Assembly (NCBI GenBank): GCA_021372495.1
Contig: JAJFUF010000026.1
Span: 1 to 58,245 of the forward strand
Direction: 5' to 3'
Length of the DNA: 58,245 nucleotides
Origin: Lysobacteraceae bacterium
GTDB taxonomy: Bacteria > Pseudomonadota > Gammaproteobacteria > Xanthomonadales > Rhodanobacteraceae
Shown: positions 1 through 9,166 of the stretch, piece after piece
Layout of the letters: every line of letters starts with the position of its first letter
Numbering within the stretch: position 1 is the stretch's first letter
Translations under genes and position numbers: made by a program
Notes under the pieces: generated by a model
What the model saw: only the letters and a program-made list of their open reading frames with translations
Databases searched by the model: none
What the model was told of the DNA's origin: nothing

Positions 1-2311
1 CCAGGTCTGCCGCGAAGGTATATTCACCTGCGGGCAGGTTCAGCCGTACGCGCGTCTTGAGCACCGGCACGGCTAGCGGCGTGCGCCCGGCGGCGTCGGC
101 GCCGAACAGGTCGCCGCCGCGCTCGGCCAGCGCGTGCGCCACCGCGAGGCCTTCGGGCGCGTCGCCCAATGCGGCCAGCGCGCGCGCCAGCAGGCCGGCG
201 CCGGCCGGCGTGGCGCCGGCGTCGAGCAGGTCGATCACGCCTTCGGCGCTGGCCGGCAGACGTGCCAGCAGCGCGTCGAACAGGCGCGTGCCGTCGGCCA
301 GCGCGGCCTCGGCGCCGAGGCCGTGCGCGATCAGCCAGTGGCGCGCCTCGGCATGCTCGGGGGTGGACAGTTCGAGGTACAGCGCGGCGCGCTCGTCATC
401 GCGCCACTCGCGCACGCGCGCCGCGAAGCCGGAGACGATCGCCCAATGGCCGAAGCGCAGCGCGTCGAGCAGGTGCGCGGGCGTGTCCGCGCCCGGCTCC
501 GGCGCGGCGCTGGCGGCCAGCGTGGCCGGCAGCGGCGTGTTCGGGTCGAGCAGCGCGACCAGGTCCCAGCGGCCGGCGGCGGCGGCGTGGTCGAGCGCGC
601 TGCGGCCGTCCGCGCCGGCATGCTTCGGTTCCGCGCCCAGCGCCAGCAGCGCCCTGATCGTGGCCGCGTCCGCGCGCGGCGACTGGCAGGCCAGCGCCAG
701 CGCGTCGCGGCCGTGCGCGTCGCACGGCGCGGGCGGGGCCTTGGCCTCGGCGAGGGCGGCGATCGCGCCGGCGGCGCCGGCGCGCGCGGCCTCCATCAGC
801 GCGGTGGTGCCATGCTGGTCGGCGCGCGCGGGGTCGGCGCCGGCGGCGAGCAGCGCGCGCACGCATGCGACGTGGCCTTCCAGCGCGGCCTGCATCAGCG
901 CGGTGCGACCGAGCGCATTGGGCGCATCGACCCGCGCCTTGTGCTTCAGCAGCAGGCGGATGCCGGCGGGGTCGTCCTCGGCGATCGCCGCCGCGGCCAG
1001 CAGCGCCGGCTCGCCGCGCGCCGGTTCGGGCTGCGCGCCGCGTTCGAGCAGGAAGCGCGCCAGCGTCCAGTTGGCCGCGCGGCAGGCCACCGCCAGCGGG
1101 CTCAGGCCGGCGCGGTTGAGCGCGTCGAGCGGCGTCTCGGCGTCCAGCAGCATCGCGGCGATGCCGGCGTCGGCGCCGAGCGCCGCGCCGTGCAGCGCGG
1201 TGTTGCCCTCGACGTCGGCGACAGCCGGATCGGCGCCGTTGGCGAGCAGGATCATCACCGCTTCGGCGCGACCGTGGTAGCTGTCGCGGGTGGCGGCCAG
1301 CAGCGCGGTGAGGCCGTCGCGCGCGCGGTTGACCTCGGCGCCTTTGGCGATCAGCGCGCGCAGCAGGCGCGTGTCCGGCAGCAGCGCGGCCAGCAGCAGC
1401 GCGGAACGGCGGTCGCGCGCGTCCGGCTCCGGCTCCGCGTTGGCGTCGGCGCCGGCTTCGAGCAGGGCCAGTGCGCGCTCGACCTGGCCGCCGCGCGCGG
1501 CATCGAGCAGCGCGGCCTCGCGCGCGCCGGGCATGGTCTCGGCGGGATTCAGCCGTACCGGCGGCGCGGGCGGCGCGGCCTGCGACGCGTCGTCGTGGCC
1601 GTGGTGCGTACGGCGACGGTCGCACAGCAGCGCGCGCAGGGTGCGGTTGGCGATCACCAGGCAGCCGAGCGGCAGCACGACGATGCCGTACAGCAGCAGC
1701 GCCGCGGTGCGCAGTTCCTGCGGCAGCACGCCGTACAGACCGGTCAGCGCGAGCGCGCCGAACGCCAGCACCAGCAGCGCGAACGCGGCCGGCAGGAAGT
1801 GGCTGAAGAAACGGTGTTCCTGGTCGGCGGCGAGATGGCGCGCGAACGCCAGGCTGCGCGCGATCGCGGTGAAGATCCACGAGCGTTCGCTGCCCTCGGG
1901 GAAGGCGTCGTCCCACAGCATCAGCAGGCCGAACACCGGCCACAGCCGCCACAGCACGGCCAGCGCGACCCCAAGCGCGGTCGACAGCAGCAGGGTGGCG
2001 CCCAGCGAAGGCGCCTGCGTCAGCGTGACCAGCGGCCAGGCCACCAGCAGCAGCACCAGCGCGACGTAGGCGGTGAACATCACAAGGTGCGCCGCGCCGC
2101 GGCGCAGCGCGGTCGCCAGGAAGCGCGGCTCGGGCGCGAAGCCGATCGCGTGGCAGACCGCCGCCAGCGCCAGCGTGTTGGCCAGCAGCAGCGGGATCAG
2201 CACCAGCGGATGCACCGCCAGCGCGGCCAGGGCGACGGCGGCCAGCGCGGGCAGGAAGTAGGGCAGGGATTTCGTGAGCGGCGGACGGCGGCGCGGCTTG
2301 GCGTTCGGCAT
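1..2311 (-). CDS. Ankyrin-repeat membrane protein (C-terminus beyond window)
   Basis: The frame is open from an ATG at 2311 to the window edge, giving 770 codons with no stop, so the gene is cut at its 3' end. The first ~230 residues are very hydrophobic, with about five or six membrane segments. A short His/Asp linker (RRRTHHGHDD) follows. The rest is a long series of ankyrin-type repeats with units such as GRTALMQAALEGHVACVRAL and GNTALHGAALGADAGIAAML. I infer that the protein is anchored in the inner membrane and displays an ankyrin array for protein binding; partner unknown. Large ankyrin proteins of this layout are known in Xanthomonas relatives. It lies 74 bp downstream of the YcgL gene in the same direction. 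Several long overlapping ORFs on both strands here are high-GC artefacts. Confidence 0.85.
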   Translation of the reverse strand, partial: MPNAKPRRRPPLTKSLPYFLPALAAVALAALAVHPLVLIPLLLANTLALAAVCHAIGFAPEPRFLATALRRGAAHLVMFTAYVALVLLLVAWPLVTLTQAPSLGATLLLSTALGVALAVLWRLWPVFGLLMLWDDAFPEGSERSWIFTAIARSLAFARHLAADQEHRFFSHFLPAAFALLVLAFGALALTGLYGVLPQELRTAALLLYGIVVLPLGCLVIANRTLRALLCDRRRTHHGHDDASQAAPPAPPVRLNPAETMPGAREAALLDAARGGQVERALALLEAGADANAEPEPDARDRRSALLLAALLPDTRLLRALIAKGAEVNRARDGLTALLAATRDSYHGRAEAVMILLANGADPAVADVEGNTALHGAALGADAGIAAMLLDAETPLDALNRAGLSPLAVACRAANWTLARFLLERGAQPEPARGEPALLAAAAIAEDDPAGIRLLLKHKARVDAPNALGRTALMQAALEGHVACVRALLAAGADPARADQHGTTALMEAARAGAAGAIAALAEAKAPPAPCDAHGRDALALACQSPRADAATIRALLALGAEPKHAGADGRSALDHAAAAGRWDLVALLDPNTPLPATLAASAAPEPGADTPAHLLDALRFGHWAIVSGFAARVREWRDDERAALYLELSTPEHAEARHWLIAHGLGAEAALADGTRLFDALLARLPASAEGVIDLLDAGATPAGAGLLARALAALGDAPEGLAVAHALAERGGDLFGADAAGRTPLAVPVLKTRVRLNLPAGEYTFAADL

Positions 2312-2385
2312 GGAGAAGGCACGTTCGTCGGCACGAAGATGCCGCGAGTATACGAAGCGAACCCCGCCGGCGCGGTAACGCCGCG

Positions 2386-2640
2386 TTAACCGTCGTCGCG
2401 GTCCGGCGCCGCGCCGGGCGGCAGTTGCAGGTGCCAGCCGCGCTCGGCCAGGCTGGCGCGCACGGTCGCCGGATCCTCGCGCGCCAGCCTGCGCCCGGCG
2501 CTCAGCTCGACCTCCAGCACGAAGCGCAGCTCGCCGAGCATGCGCGCCAGCGTCGCCGGCAGCGCGCCGAAGGCGTCGCGCTCGCGCAGATACACATAGG
2601 TGTCGGCCTTGGCCAGGCTCTTGTAGACGTAGGCGTGCAT
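2386..2640 (-). CDS. YcgL domain-containing protein
   Basis: An 84-aa protein starting MHAYVYKSLAKADTYVYL, which matches the YcgL (DUF709) family: YVYKS at the N-terminus, then LARMLGELRFVLEVEL and the end GWHLQLPPG. Family length is usually 80-100 aa, so it is complete. An upstream in-frame start would extend into non-conserved sequence, so the ATG at 2640 is preferred. The function of the family is not firmly established. It is divergent from the FadL porin gene and may be co-transcribed with the ankyrin gene downstream. Confidence 0.85.
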   Translation of the reverse strand: MHAYVYKSLAKADTYVYLRERDAFGALPATLARMLGELRFVLEVELSAGRRLAREDPATVRASLAERGWHLQLPPGAAPDRDDG

Positions 2641-2839
2641 GCGGCGAAGCTTAGCAGCCGTGGCGACGCCCCTGCGGATGCCGGTGGCCCGGCGGTTAAT
2701 CCATGCTGCACCTGCACTTGCATCCCCGTCGCGGGCCGTCCAAAGTTCCGCCCCGCGTCCATGCTCGCCCGTATGGGCGCGCCGGCCTGCCCCGGCACCG
2801 TCACCATGCTTATCAGGGGAAAACCCAGGAGTGTCACGC

Positions 2840-4207
2840 ATGACCAAGAACAACCGTACCCGGGCCGGCGTCGGTCCGCTCGCCGTCGCGGCGCTTGCCG
2901 CGGCCGTGCTCGGCGCGTTGGCGTTGTCCGAGCAGGCCGCAGCCGCCGGCTTCCAGCTGAAGGAGAACGACGTCAAGTCGATGGGCCGCGCCTATGCCGG
3001 CTCGCAGACCGCCGGCGGCGACCTCGCCGTGGTCGCCAACAACCCGGCCGCGATGAGCGCGCTGAAGGGCACCCAGTTCCAGGCCGACGTCACCGCGATC
3101 GACGTCAGCGCCAAGTTCAGCGGCGGCGGCACCGATGCGCTCGGCCAGCCGCTGACCGGCGGCAACGGCGGCGACGGCGGCGACCTGATCCCGGTACCCG
3201 CGTTCGCCTTCGTCACCCAGGTGGCCGACCGCTGGCACCTCGGCGCCGCCGTGCACGCGCCGTACGGCTTCAAGACCGAATACGACCGCGACTGGGTCGG
3301 CCGCTACCAGGCGGTGAAGTCCGACATCAAGGTCGTCGACATGGTGTTCTCGGCGTCCTACGACGTCACCGACAACTTCGCCCTGGGCCTGAGCGCGATC
3401 GCGCAGCGCACCAGCGCCGAGCTGACCCAGGCGATCAACTTCGGCACCATCATGGCGCTCAATCCGAATGTGCCGGCGGGCCTGTTCCTGCCGCAGTCGG
3501 CCGACGGCTACGGCCGCATCAAAGGCGACGACTGGGGCTACGGCTGGCAGGTTGGCGCGTTCTGGCGGCCGACCGCGGCCGACACGCTGGCGTTCAGCTA
3601 CCGCGGCAAGATCAAGCACACCATCAGCGGCAACGCCGAGTTCACCGTGCCGGCGTCGGTGTCCGGCATCTTCGCGCTGAATCCGCTCACCTCCAGCCTG
3701 TTCACCAACACCACCGGCACGGCCGATTTCGATACGCCGGCCTACGCGGAGCTGAGCTACTGGCACATGGTCAACGACCGCCTCGGCCTCGGCGCCGACC
3801 TCGGCTGGACGCAGTGGAATTCGCTGAAGGAGCTCACGGTCAATTACGCCAACCCGGCGCAGCCGTCGAGCAGCGAGACGTTCGACTACAAGAACACCTG
3901 GTACGCGTCGTTCGGCATGGAGTACGCCTTCAGCGACCAGCTGAGCTTCCGCGCCGGCGTCGCCTACGACAAGACGCCGACCCAGGACGCGACGCGCGAT
4001 CCGCGCGTGCCGGACAACACCCGCAAGTGGGTGTCGGTCGGCCTCGGCTACAAGCCGACCGACAAGGTCGAGTTCAACGTCGGCTACTCGCACCTGTTCG
4101 TCACCGACGCCAAGATCGACGACATGAGCCCCACCGGCGATCACCTGGTCGGCAAGTTCTCCGACACGGGCGACCTGTTCGGCGTCTCCGGCCGCTTCAT
4201 GTTCTGA
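2840..4207 (+). CDS. FadL/OmpP1-family outer membrane transporter
   Basis: A 455-aa precursor. The ATG at 2840 is preceded by CCAGGAG and opens a signal peptide ending in SEQAAAA before GFQLKENDVKSMGRAYAG. The mature N-terminus has the family features: GRAYAGSQTAGGDLAVVANN, then NPAAMSAL, which corresponds to the NPA motif of the hatch domain. It ends in a beta-strand with terminal aromatic, VSGRFMF, as expected for a barrel recognised by BAM. The FadL family imports long-chain fatty acids and other hydrophobic compounds across the outer membrane; the actual substrate cannot be read from sequence. A strong terminator follows within 40 bp, so it is probably monocistronic. Confidence 0.9.
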   Translation: MTKNNRTRAGVGPLAVAALAAAVLGALALSEQAAAAGFQLKENDVKSMGRAYAGSQTAGGDLAVVANNPAAMSALKGTQFQADVTAIDVSAKFSGGGTDALGQPLTGGNGGDGGDLIPVPAFAFVTQVADRWHLGAAVHAPYGFKTEYDRDWVGRYQAVKSDIKVVDMVFSASYDVTDNFALGLSAIAQRTSAELTQAINFGTIMALNPNVPAGLFLPQSADGYGRIKGDDWGYGWQVGAFWRPTAADTLAFSYRGKIKHTISGNAEFTVPASVSGIFALNPLTSSLFTNTTGTADFDTPAYAELSYWHMVNDRLGLGADLGWTQWNSLKELTVNYANPAQPSSSETFDYKNTWYASFGMEYAFSDQLSFRAGVAYDKTPTQDATRDPRVPDNTRKWVSVGLGYKPTDKVEFNVGYSHLFVTDAKIDDMSPTGDHLVGKFSDTGDLFGVSGRFMF

Positions 4208-4244
4208 ACCGGCGTCGCCCGCACGCGGGCGGCGGCTTCATCCG

Positions 4245-4275
4245 ACCCCTCCCCGTCCGCGGGGAGGGGTTTTTC
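4245..4275 (+). terminator. Rho-independent terminator of the fadL-like gene
   Basis: A 10-bp perfect stem (ACCCCTCCCC / GGGGAGGGGT), loop GTCCGC, followed directly by TTTTC. It lies about 40 bp after the porin stop and before the convergent putA stop at 4325. Confidence 0.85.
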
Positions 4276-4324
4276 TTGGGTCGTTCCCGGTCGGAACGCC
4301 GCGCCCGGCGGGCGCGGCGCGGGA

Positions 4325-7300
4325 TCACTCGCCCAGCGTCAGCAGCGAGGCGTTGCCGCCGGCGGCGGTGGTGTTGATACTGAGCGTGCGCTCGGTGGCG
4401 AAGCGCAGCAGGTAGTGCGGGCCGCCGGCCTTGGGACCGGTGCCGCTGAGGCCCTCGCCGCCGAACGGCTGCACGCCGACCACCGCGCCGATCTGGTTGC
4501 GGTTGACGTAGCAGTTGCCGGCGCGCACGCGCTTCTGGATGTGCTCGACGGTGGCGTCGATGCGGCTGTGGATGCCCAGCGTGAGGCCGTAGCCGGTGGC
4601 GTTGATCGCGTCGATCACGCGGTCCAGCTCGCTGGCCTTCCAGCGGATCACGTGCAGCACCGGGCCGAACACCTCGCGCTTGAGCACGTCCAGCGACGGG
4701 ATCTCGTAGGCGCGCGGCGCGAAGAACGTGCCTTCGGCGCACTCCGCCGGCAGCGCGACTTCCTTGATCAGCTTCGCCTCGCCGCGCATGCGCTCGGCGT
4801 GGCCGGCGAGCACGCTGCAGGCGTCGGCGTCGATCACCGGGCCGACGTCGGTGGACAGCAGGCCCGGATCGCCGACCTGCAGCTCGTCCATCGCGCCGGC
4901 CAGCATGGCGATCACCTTGTCGGCGATGTCGTCCTGCACGAACAGCACGCGCGCGGCCGAGCAGCGCTGGCCGGCGGAGTCGAACGCCGAGGCGATCGCG
5001 TCCTTGACCAACTGCTCGGGCAGCGCGGAGGAGTCGGCGATCAGCGCGTTCTGGCCGCCGGTCTCGGCGACCAGCGCGGCGATCGGCGCGTTGCGCGCGG
5101 CCAGCGCGCGGTTGATCGCCCAGGCGGTCTCGGTGGAGCCGGTGAAGGCGACGCCGGCGACGCGCGGGTCGCGGGTCAGCGCCGCGCCGACCGTGGCGCC
5201 GTCGCCGGGCAGCAGTTGCAGCACCGCTTCCGGCACGCCGGCTTCGTGCAGCAGCCGGGTGGCCAGGTGTGCGACCAGCGTGGTCTGCTCGGCCGGCTTG
5301 GCGATCACGGCGTTGCCGGCGACCAGCGCCGCGGTGACCTGGCCCATGAAGATCGCCAGCGGGAAGTTCCACGGGCTGATGCAGACGAACACGCCGCGGC
5401 CATTGAGGAACAGCTGGTTGGACTCGCCGGTCGGGCCGGGCAGCTGCTCGGGATGCGCGAACAGCCGGCGCGCCATCGCGGCGTAGTAGCGGCAGAAGTC
5501 GGCGGCCTCGCGCACCTCGGCGATCGCCGCCGGGATGGTCTTGCCGGCCTCGCGCACGCACAGCGCGATGAACTCGCCGCGGCGCTGCTCGAGCAGGTCG
5601 GCGGCGTGCTCGAGGATCGTCGCGCGGCTGGCCGCGGGCAGACGGTCCCACTCCGGCTGCGCGGCGACCGCATTGGCCAGCGCGTGCTCGACGGTGGCGG
5701 CGTCGGCGGCCTGCCATGCGCCGACCGCGCGCGAGCGCCTGGCCGGATCGGTCACCTGCACGGTCGGGCCCGCGCCGCTCGCGCCCGGCACCAGCGGCAC
5801 GGCGCGCCACGGCGCGCGCGCGGCGTTGACCGCCTCGGCGAGCGCCTTCAGTTCGTTGTCGTTGCCCAGGTTCACGCCCATGGAATTCTTCCGAAGTTCA
5901 GCGTACAGGCCCACCGGTTGCGGGATGCGCGGATGCGGTTTCGAGGCGAAGCCGCGGCTGGTCTCGCAGGGGTCGGCGACGAGGTCGCGGATCGGCACGT
6001 CCTCGTCGACCACGCGGTTGACGAACGAGGTGTTGGCGCCGTTCTCGAGCAGGCGGCGCACCAGATAGGGCAGCAGGTCCTCGTGGCTGCCGACCGGCGC
6101 GTACACGCGGCACGGCACGTTCATGCGCTCCGGCCCGACCACCTCGGCGTACAGGTCCGCGCCCATGCCGTGCAGGCGCTGGTACTCGTACGGCCGGCCC
6201 TGCGCGTAGTGGTGGATCGCGGCGATGGTGTGCGCGTTGTGGGTGGCGAAGGCCGGGTAGATCAGCTCGCCGCCGGCGTCCAGCATGCGCCGCGCGCAGG
6301 CCAGGTACGACACGTCGGTGTTCGGCTTGCGCGTATATACCGGATAGCCGGCGAGGCCGCCTTCCTGCGCGCGCTTGACCTCGGAATCCCAGTACGCGCC
6401 CTTGACCAGGCGCACGCACCAGCGGCGCCCTGCGCTGCGCGCGGTCTCGGCCAGCCAGTCGATCACGAACGGCGCGCGCTTCTGGTAGGCCTGCACGGCC
6501 AGGCCGAAGCCGTTCCAGCCTTGCAGCGAAGGGTCGGCGAACACCGCGCCGATCACTTCCAGCGACAGCTCCAGACGGTCGGATTCCTCGGCATCGACGG
6601 TCATGCCGATGCCCTGCGCCTTGGCCAGTTGCGCCAGCTCCAGCAGCGCCGGGGTCAACTCGGCCAGCACGCGCGCGCGCTTGGCCACCTCGTAGCGCGG
6701 ATGCAGCGCGGACAGCTTGATCGAGATCGACGGCGCGTCGAGCACGTCCCGCCACGGCCCGCGCTTGCCCAGCGCGGCGATCGCGTCCCTGTAGGCGCGG
6801 TGGTAGCGCGCGGCGTCGGGGGCGGTCAGCGCCGCCTCGCCGAGCATGTCGTAGGAATAGCGGTAGACCGCGTTGTCCTTCTGCGCGGCGCGGTCGAGCG
6901 CCTCGTCGATGCTGCGGCCCATCACGAACTGGTGGCCCATGATGCGCATCGCCTGGCGCACGGCGAGGCGGATCACCGGCTCGCCGGCGCGCGCGACCAG
7001 GCGCTTGAGCGCGCCGGCGACGTCGCGGCGGGTTTCGTCGGCGAGCTGCACCAGCTTGCCGGTCAGCATCAGGCCCCAGGTGGAGGCGTTGACGAACAGC
7101 GAGTCGCTGCCGCCGAGGTGTTTCTTCCAGTCCGCCTCGCCGAGCTTGTCGCGGATCAGCTTGTCGGCGGTGGTCTTGTCGGGGATGCGCAGCAGCGCTT
7201 CCGCCACGCACATCAGCAGCACGCCTTCCTCGCTGGAGAGGTCGTACTGGCGCATGAAGGATTCGACCGCACTCTGGTCGGCGGCCTTGGCGCGCACGCG

Positions 7301-7477
7301 CGCGACCAGGTCGGCGGCGCGCGCCAACACCTGCTCGCGCTCGGCCGGCGGCAGGGTCGCCTGCGCCAGCAGTTCGTTGACCGCCTCGGTTTCGTCGCGC
7401 GACCACGCCGCGGTGATGCGCGCGCGCGCGGCATCGGCGCCGCCGGACAGTTCGGGGAAGAGGATCTCGGCGTTCAC
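4325..7477 (-). CDS. putA: Bifunctional proline dehydrogenase / glutamate-semialdehyde dehydrogenase
   Basis: A protein of about 1,050 aa that oxidises proline to glutamate in two steps. Residues ~1-500 form the FAD-dependent PRODH barrel (TVDAEESDRLELSLEVI, RLVKGAYWDSEVKRAQ, YPVYTRKPNTDVSYLACA). Residues ~550-1050 form the NAD-dependent aldehyde dehydrogenase, with the ETGGQN general-base motif and GQRCSA catalytic cysteine. The N-terminus lacks a ribbon-helix-helix DNA-binding domain, so unlike E. coli PutA it should not repress its own gene. There is no extra C-terminal domain, so it resembles short type A PutA. The start is uncertain: GTG at 7477 or 7483 gives the family N-terminus (NAEILFPELS), while an upstream ATG would add a non-conserved ~100-residue leader. 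It is divergent from the cox cluster. Confidence 0.93.
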   Translation of the reverse strand: MNAEILFPELSGGADAARARITAAWSRDETEAVNELLAQATLPPAEREQVLARAADLVARVRAKAADQSAVESFMRQYDLSSEEGVLLMCVAEALLRIPDKTTADKLIRDKLGEADWKKHLGGSDSLFVNASTWGLMLTGKLVQLADETRRDVAGALKRLVARAGEPVIRLAVRQAMRIMGHQFVMGRSIDEALDRAAQKDNAVYRYSYDMLGEAALTAPDAARYHRAYRDAIAALGKRGPWRDVLDAPSISIKLSALHPRYEVAKRARVLAELTPALLELAQLAKAQGIGMTVDAEESDRLELSLEVIGAVFADPSLQGWNGFGLAVQAYQKRAPFVIDWLAETARSAGRRWCVRLVKGAYWDSEVKRAQEGGLAGYPVYTRKPNTDVSYLACARRMLDAGGELIYPAFATHNAHTIAAIHHYAQGRPYEYQRLHGMGADLYAEVVGPERMNVPCRVYAPVGSHEDLLPYLVRRLLENGANTSFVNRVVDEDVPIRDLVADPCETSRGFASKPHPRIPQPVGLYAELRKNSMGVNLGNDNELKALAEAVNAARAPWRAVPLVPGASGAGPTVQVTDPARRSRAVGAWQAADAATVEHALANAVAAQPEWDRLPAASRATILEHAADLLEQRRGEFIALCVREAGKTIPAAIAEVREAADFCRYYAAMARRLFAHPEQLPGPTGESNQLFLNGRGVFVCISPWNFPLAIFMGQVTAALVAGNAVIAKPAEQTTLVAHLATRLLHEAGVPEAVLQLLPGDGATVGAALTRDPRVAGVAFTGSTETAWAINRALAARNAPIAALVAETGGQNALIADSSALPEQLVKDAIASAFDSAGQRCSAARVLFVQDDIADKVIAMLAGAMDELQVGDPGLLSTDVGPVIDADACSVLAGHAERMRGEAKLIKEVALPAECAEGTFFAPRAYEIPSLDVLKREVFGPVLHVIRWKASELDRVIDAINATGYGLTLGIHSRIDATVEHIQKRVRAGNCYVNRNQIGAVVGVQPFGGEGLSGTGPKAGGPHYLLRFATERTLSINTTAAGGNASLLTLGE

Positions 7478-7706
7478 GGGCACTCGTTCGGGGGATGGCG
7501 CGGCCGCTGCCGGCGGCGGTGCGAACGCGCGATTGTAGACGCCGCTCCGGCGGGGGCCAAGTGAGCGCGGGGCCGCGCGGGCGCCGCCGCGGCAGGATGT
7601 CGCAGGCGTCGCGCGCTTGACCAAAGTCAGGGCGCACCACCGACATTCTTGCTCGCGCCCCGGCCGCGGCACTATCCTTAGCCCGTTCGAGGCACGTTGC
7701 GATTCC

Positions 7707-8229
7707 ATGATCGTGCAGGAGCCAGGCCCCGCGGAAGCGGGGCGCGTGACGGTTTGGCTGCGGCCGAACCGTGCGCTCAGCAAGCGCCACCTGCGCTGGC
7801 TGGTGGTGGGGCTGGCGGCGGCGTCGCTTGGAACGGCGTGGTTGGGGTCGTTTCAGGGCAACGTGTACGCGCCGCTGTTCGCGCTGGTGGAAGTGCAGGC
7901 GGTGGCGTTCGCGCTGGGCCTGGCCTGGCGCGCCGGCGATCGCGGCGAACGCATCACGCTGGATGCGGATGCGTTGGAGGTATGCGCGTTCCCCGGCAGG
8001 GGGGGGCGCGACGCGCTTCCCGTCGTACTGGGTGCGCGTGCAGCTGCGGCCGGGGCGCGGGCGGCAGCGACTGCTGCTGGCCTCGCACGGACGCGAGCTT
8101 GAGGTCGGTGCGTTCCTGGCCGATGCGGAGCGTGCGGAGTTGTCGCGGCGCCTGCGGACGCTGCTGGCCGAACGCGCCGGTTGGGAACGTCGACAAACGG
8201 GTTCACCAGACTCAGGGTGCAAGACATGA
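7707..8229 (+). pseudogene. DUF2244 membrane protein, frame broken at a G8 tract
   Basis: Translation from ATG 7707 gives a DUF2244-type N-terminus with two membrane segments (LRWLVVGLAAASLGTAWL and an ALVEVQAVAFALGLAW stretch). At the run of eight G residues near 7999-8006 the frame changes. Read straight through, it yields low-complexity sequence and stops at 8102. Dropping one G restores the expected C-terminus (RFPSYWVRVQLRPGRGRQRL, then ELEVGAFLADAERAELSRRL), ending at a TGA at 8227-8229 that overlaps the coxB ATG as ATGA. The overlap argues that the joined frame is the ancestral gene. Either the sequence has a homopolymer error or the gene carries a one-base insertion. The function of DUF2244 is unknown; it often precedes coxB in this order. 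Confidence 0.8.
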
Positions 8230-9134
8230 AATTTGGCGGCATCTGGCGAAAGGCAGGGGCGTGGGCGGCGGCGAGCGCGCTCGCGAGCGGCGCCGCGTGG
8301 GCCAACCCGCAGCCCTGGCAGCTCAATCTCACCTCCGGCGTCACCGACACTTCACGGCAGGTCTACGGCCTGCACATGCTGGCGTTCTGGGTCTGCGTGG
8401 GCATCGGCGTCGTGGTGTTCGGCGCGATGATCGTGGCCATGGTGCGCTTCCGCAAATCGAAAGGCGCGGTGGCCGAGACGTGGAGCCACAACACCAAGCT
8501 GGAGCTGGTGTGGACGGTGATTCCGGTGCTGATCCTGATCAGCCTGGCCTGGCCGGCGACCCGGACCATGATCCGCATGACCGACACCAGCGGCGCCGAC
8601 ATGACGGTGAAGATCACCGCCTACCAGTGGAAGTGGCGCTACGACTACGTCGACTACCAGGGCAAGCCGGTCAACCGCGTCGGCTTCATCTCCAAGCTGG
8701 ACAGCGAGAACGACCGCGTGCGCCAGCTCGGTTCCGGCCTCGATCCGTGGTCGCTGAAGAGCGCCGACGGCTTCGACGATTACCTGCTCAACGTCGACCA
8801 CCCGCTGGTGCTGCCGGCCGGCGTCAAGGTGCGCTTCGTGATCACCGCCGACGACGTGATCCACGCCTGGTGGGTGCCGCAGCTCGGCTGGAAGCAGGAC
8901 GCCATTCCCGGCATCGTCAACAGCCAGTGGACGCAGATCGACGAGCCCGGCATCTACCGCGGCCAGTGCGCCGAGCTGTGCGGCCAGGATCACGGCTTCA
9001 TGCCGATCGTGGTCAAGGCGGTGCCGAAGGCAGAGTTCGAGCAGTGGCTGACCGCGCAGGAAGCGGCCAGCGCCGTCGACCAGGCCGCGCATACCGCGCA
9101 GACGAATGTCCCGACCCCCGCGGGCCGGGGTTGA
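8226..9134 (+). CDS. coxB: Cytochrome c oxidase subunit II
   Basis: A 302-aa subunit II of an aa3-type oxidase, carrying the binuclear CuA centre that accepts electrons from cytochrome c. It starts MKFGGIWRKAG with a signal peptide ending GAAWA before NPQPWQLNL. Two membrane helices follow (LAFWVCVGIGVVVFGAMIVA and LVWTVIPVLILISLAW), then the periplasmic cupredoxin domain. The CuA ligand motif is intact: YRGQCAELCGQDHGFMPIVV (Cys-x3-Cys-x3-His-x3-Met). The ATG overlaps the preceding DUF2244 stop. Next gene: coxA, 32 bp downstream. Confidence 0.97.
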   Translation: MKFGGIWRKAGAWAAASALASGAAWANPQPWQLNLTSGVTDTSRQVYGLHMLAFWVCVGIGVVVFGAMIVAMVRFRKSKGAVAETWSHNTKLELVWTVIPVLILISLAWPATRTMIRMTDTSGADMTVKITAYQWKWRYDYVDYQGKPVNRVGFISKLDSENDRVRQLGSGLDPWSLKSADGFDDYLLNVDHPLVLPAGVKVRFVITADDVIHAWWVPQLGWKQDAIPGIVNSQWTQIDEPGIYRGQCAELCGQDHGFMPIVVKAVPKAEFEQWLTAQEAASAVDQAAHTAQTNVPTPAGRG

Positions 9135-9166
9135 ACGAACCAGATCGCACAGAAGAGGTGCCAGTC

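Noticed and set aside
134..2389. Long plus-strand open frame (751 codons) opposite the ankyrin gene
   Set aside because: Repetitive Arg/Gln-rich translation; the minus strand codes for a clear membrane-ankyrin protein over the same bases. A high-GC antisense artefact.
4415..7564. Plus-strand open frame of 1,049 codons over putA
   Set aside because: Antisense of an unambiguous putA; translation is low-complexity with no domain.
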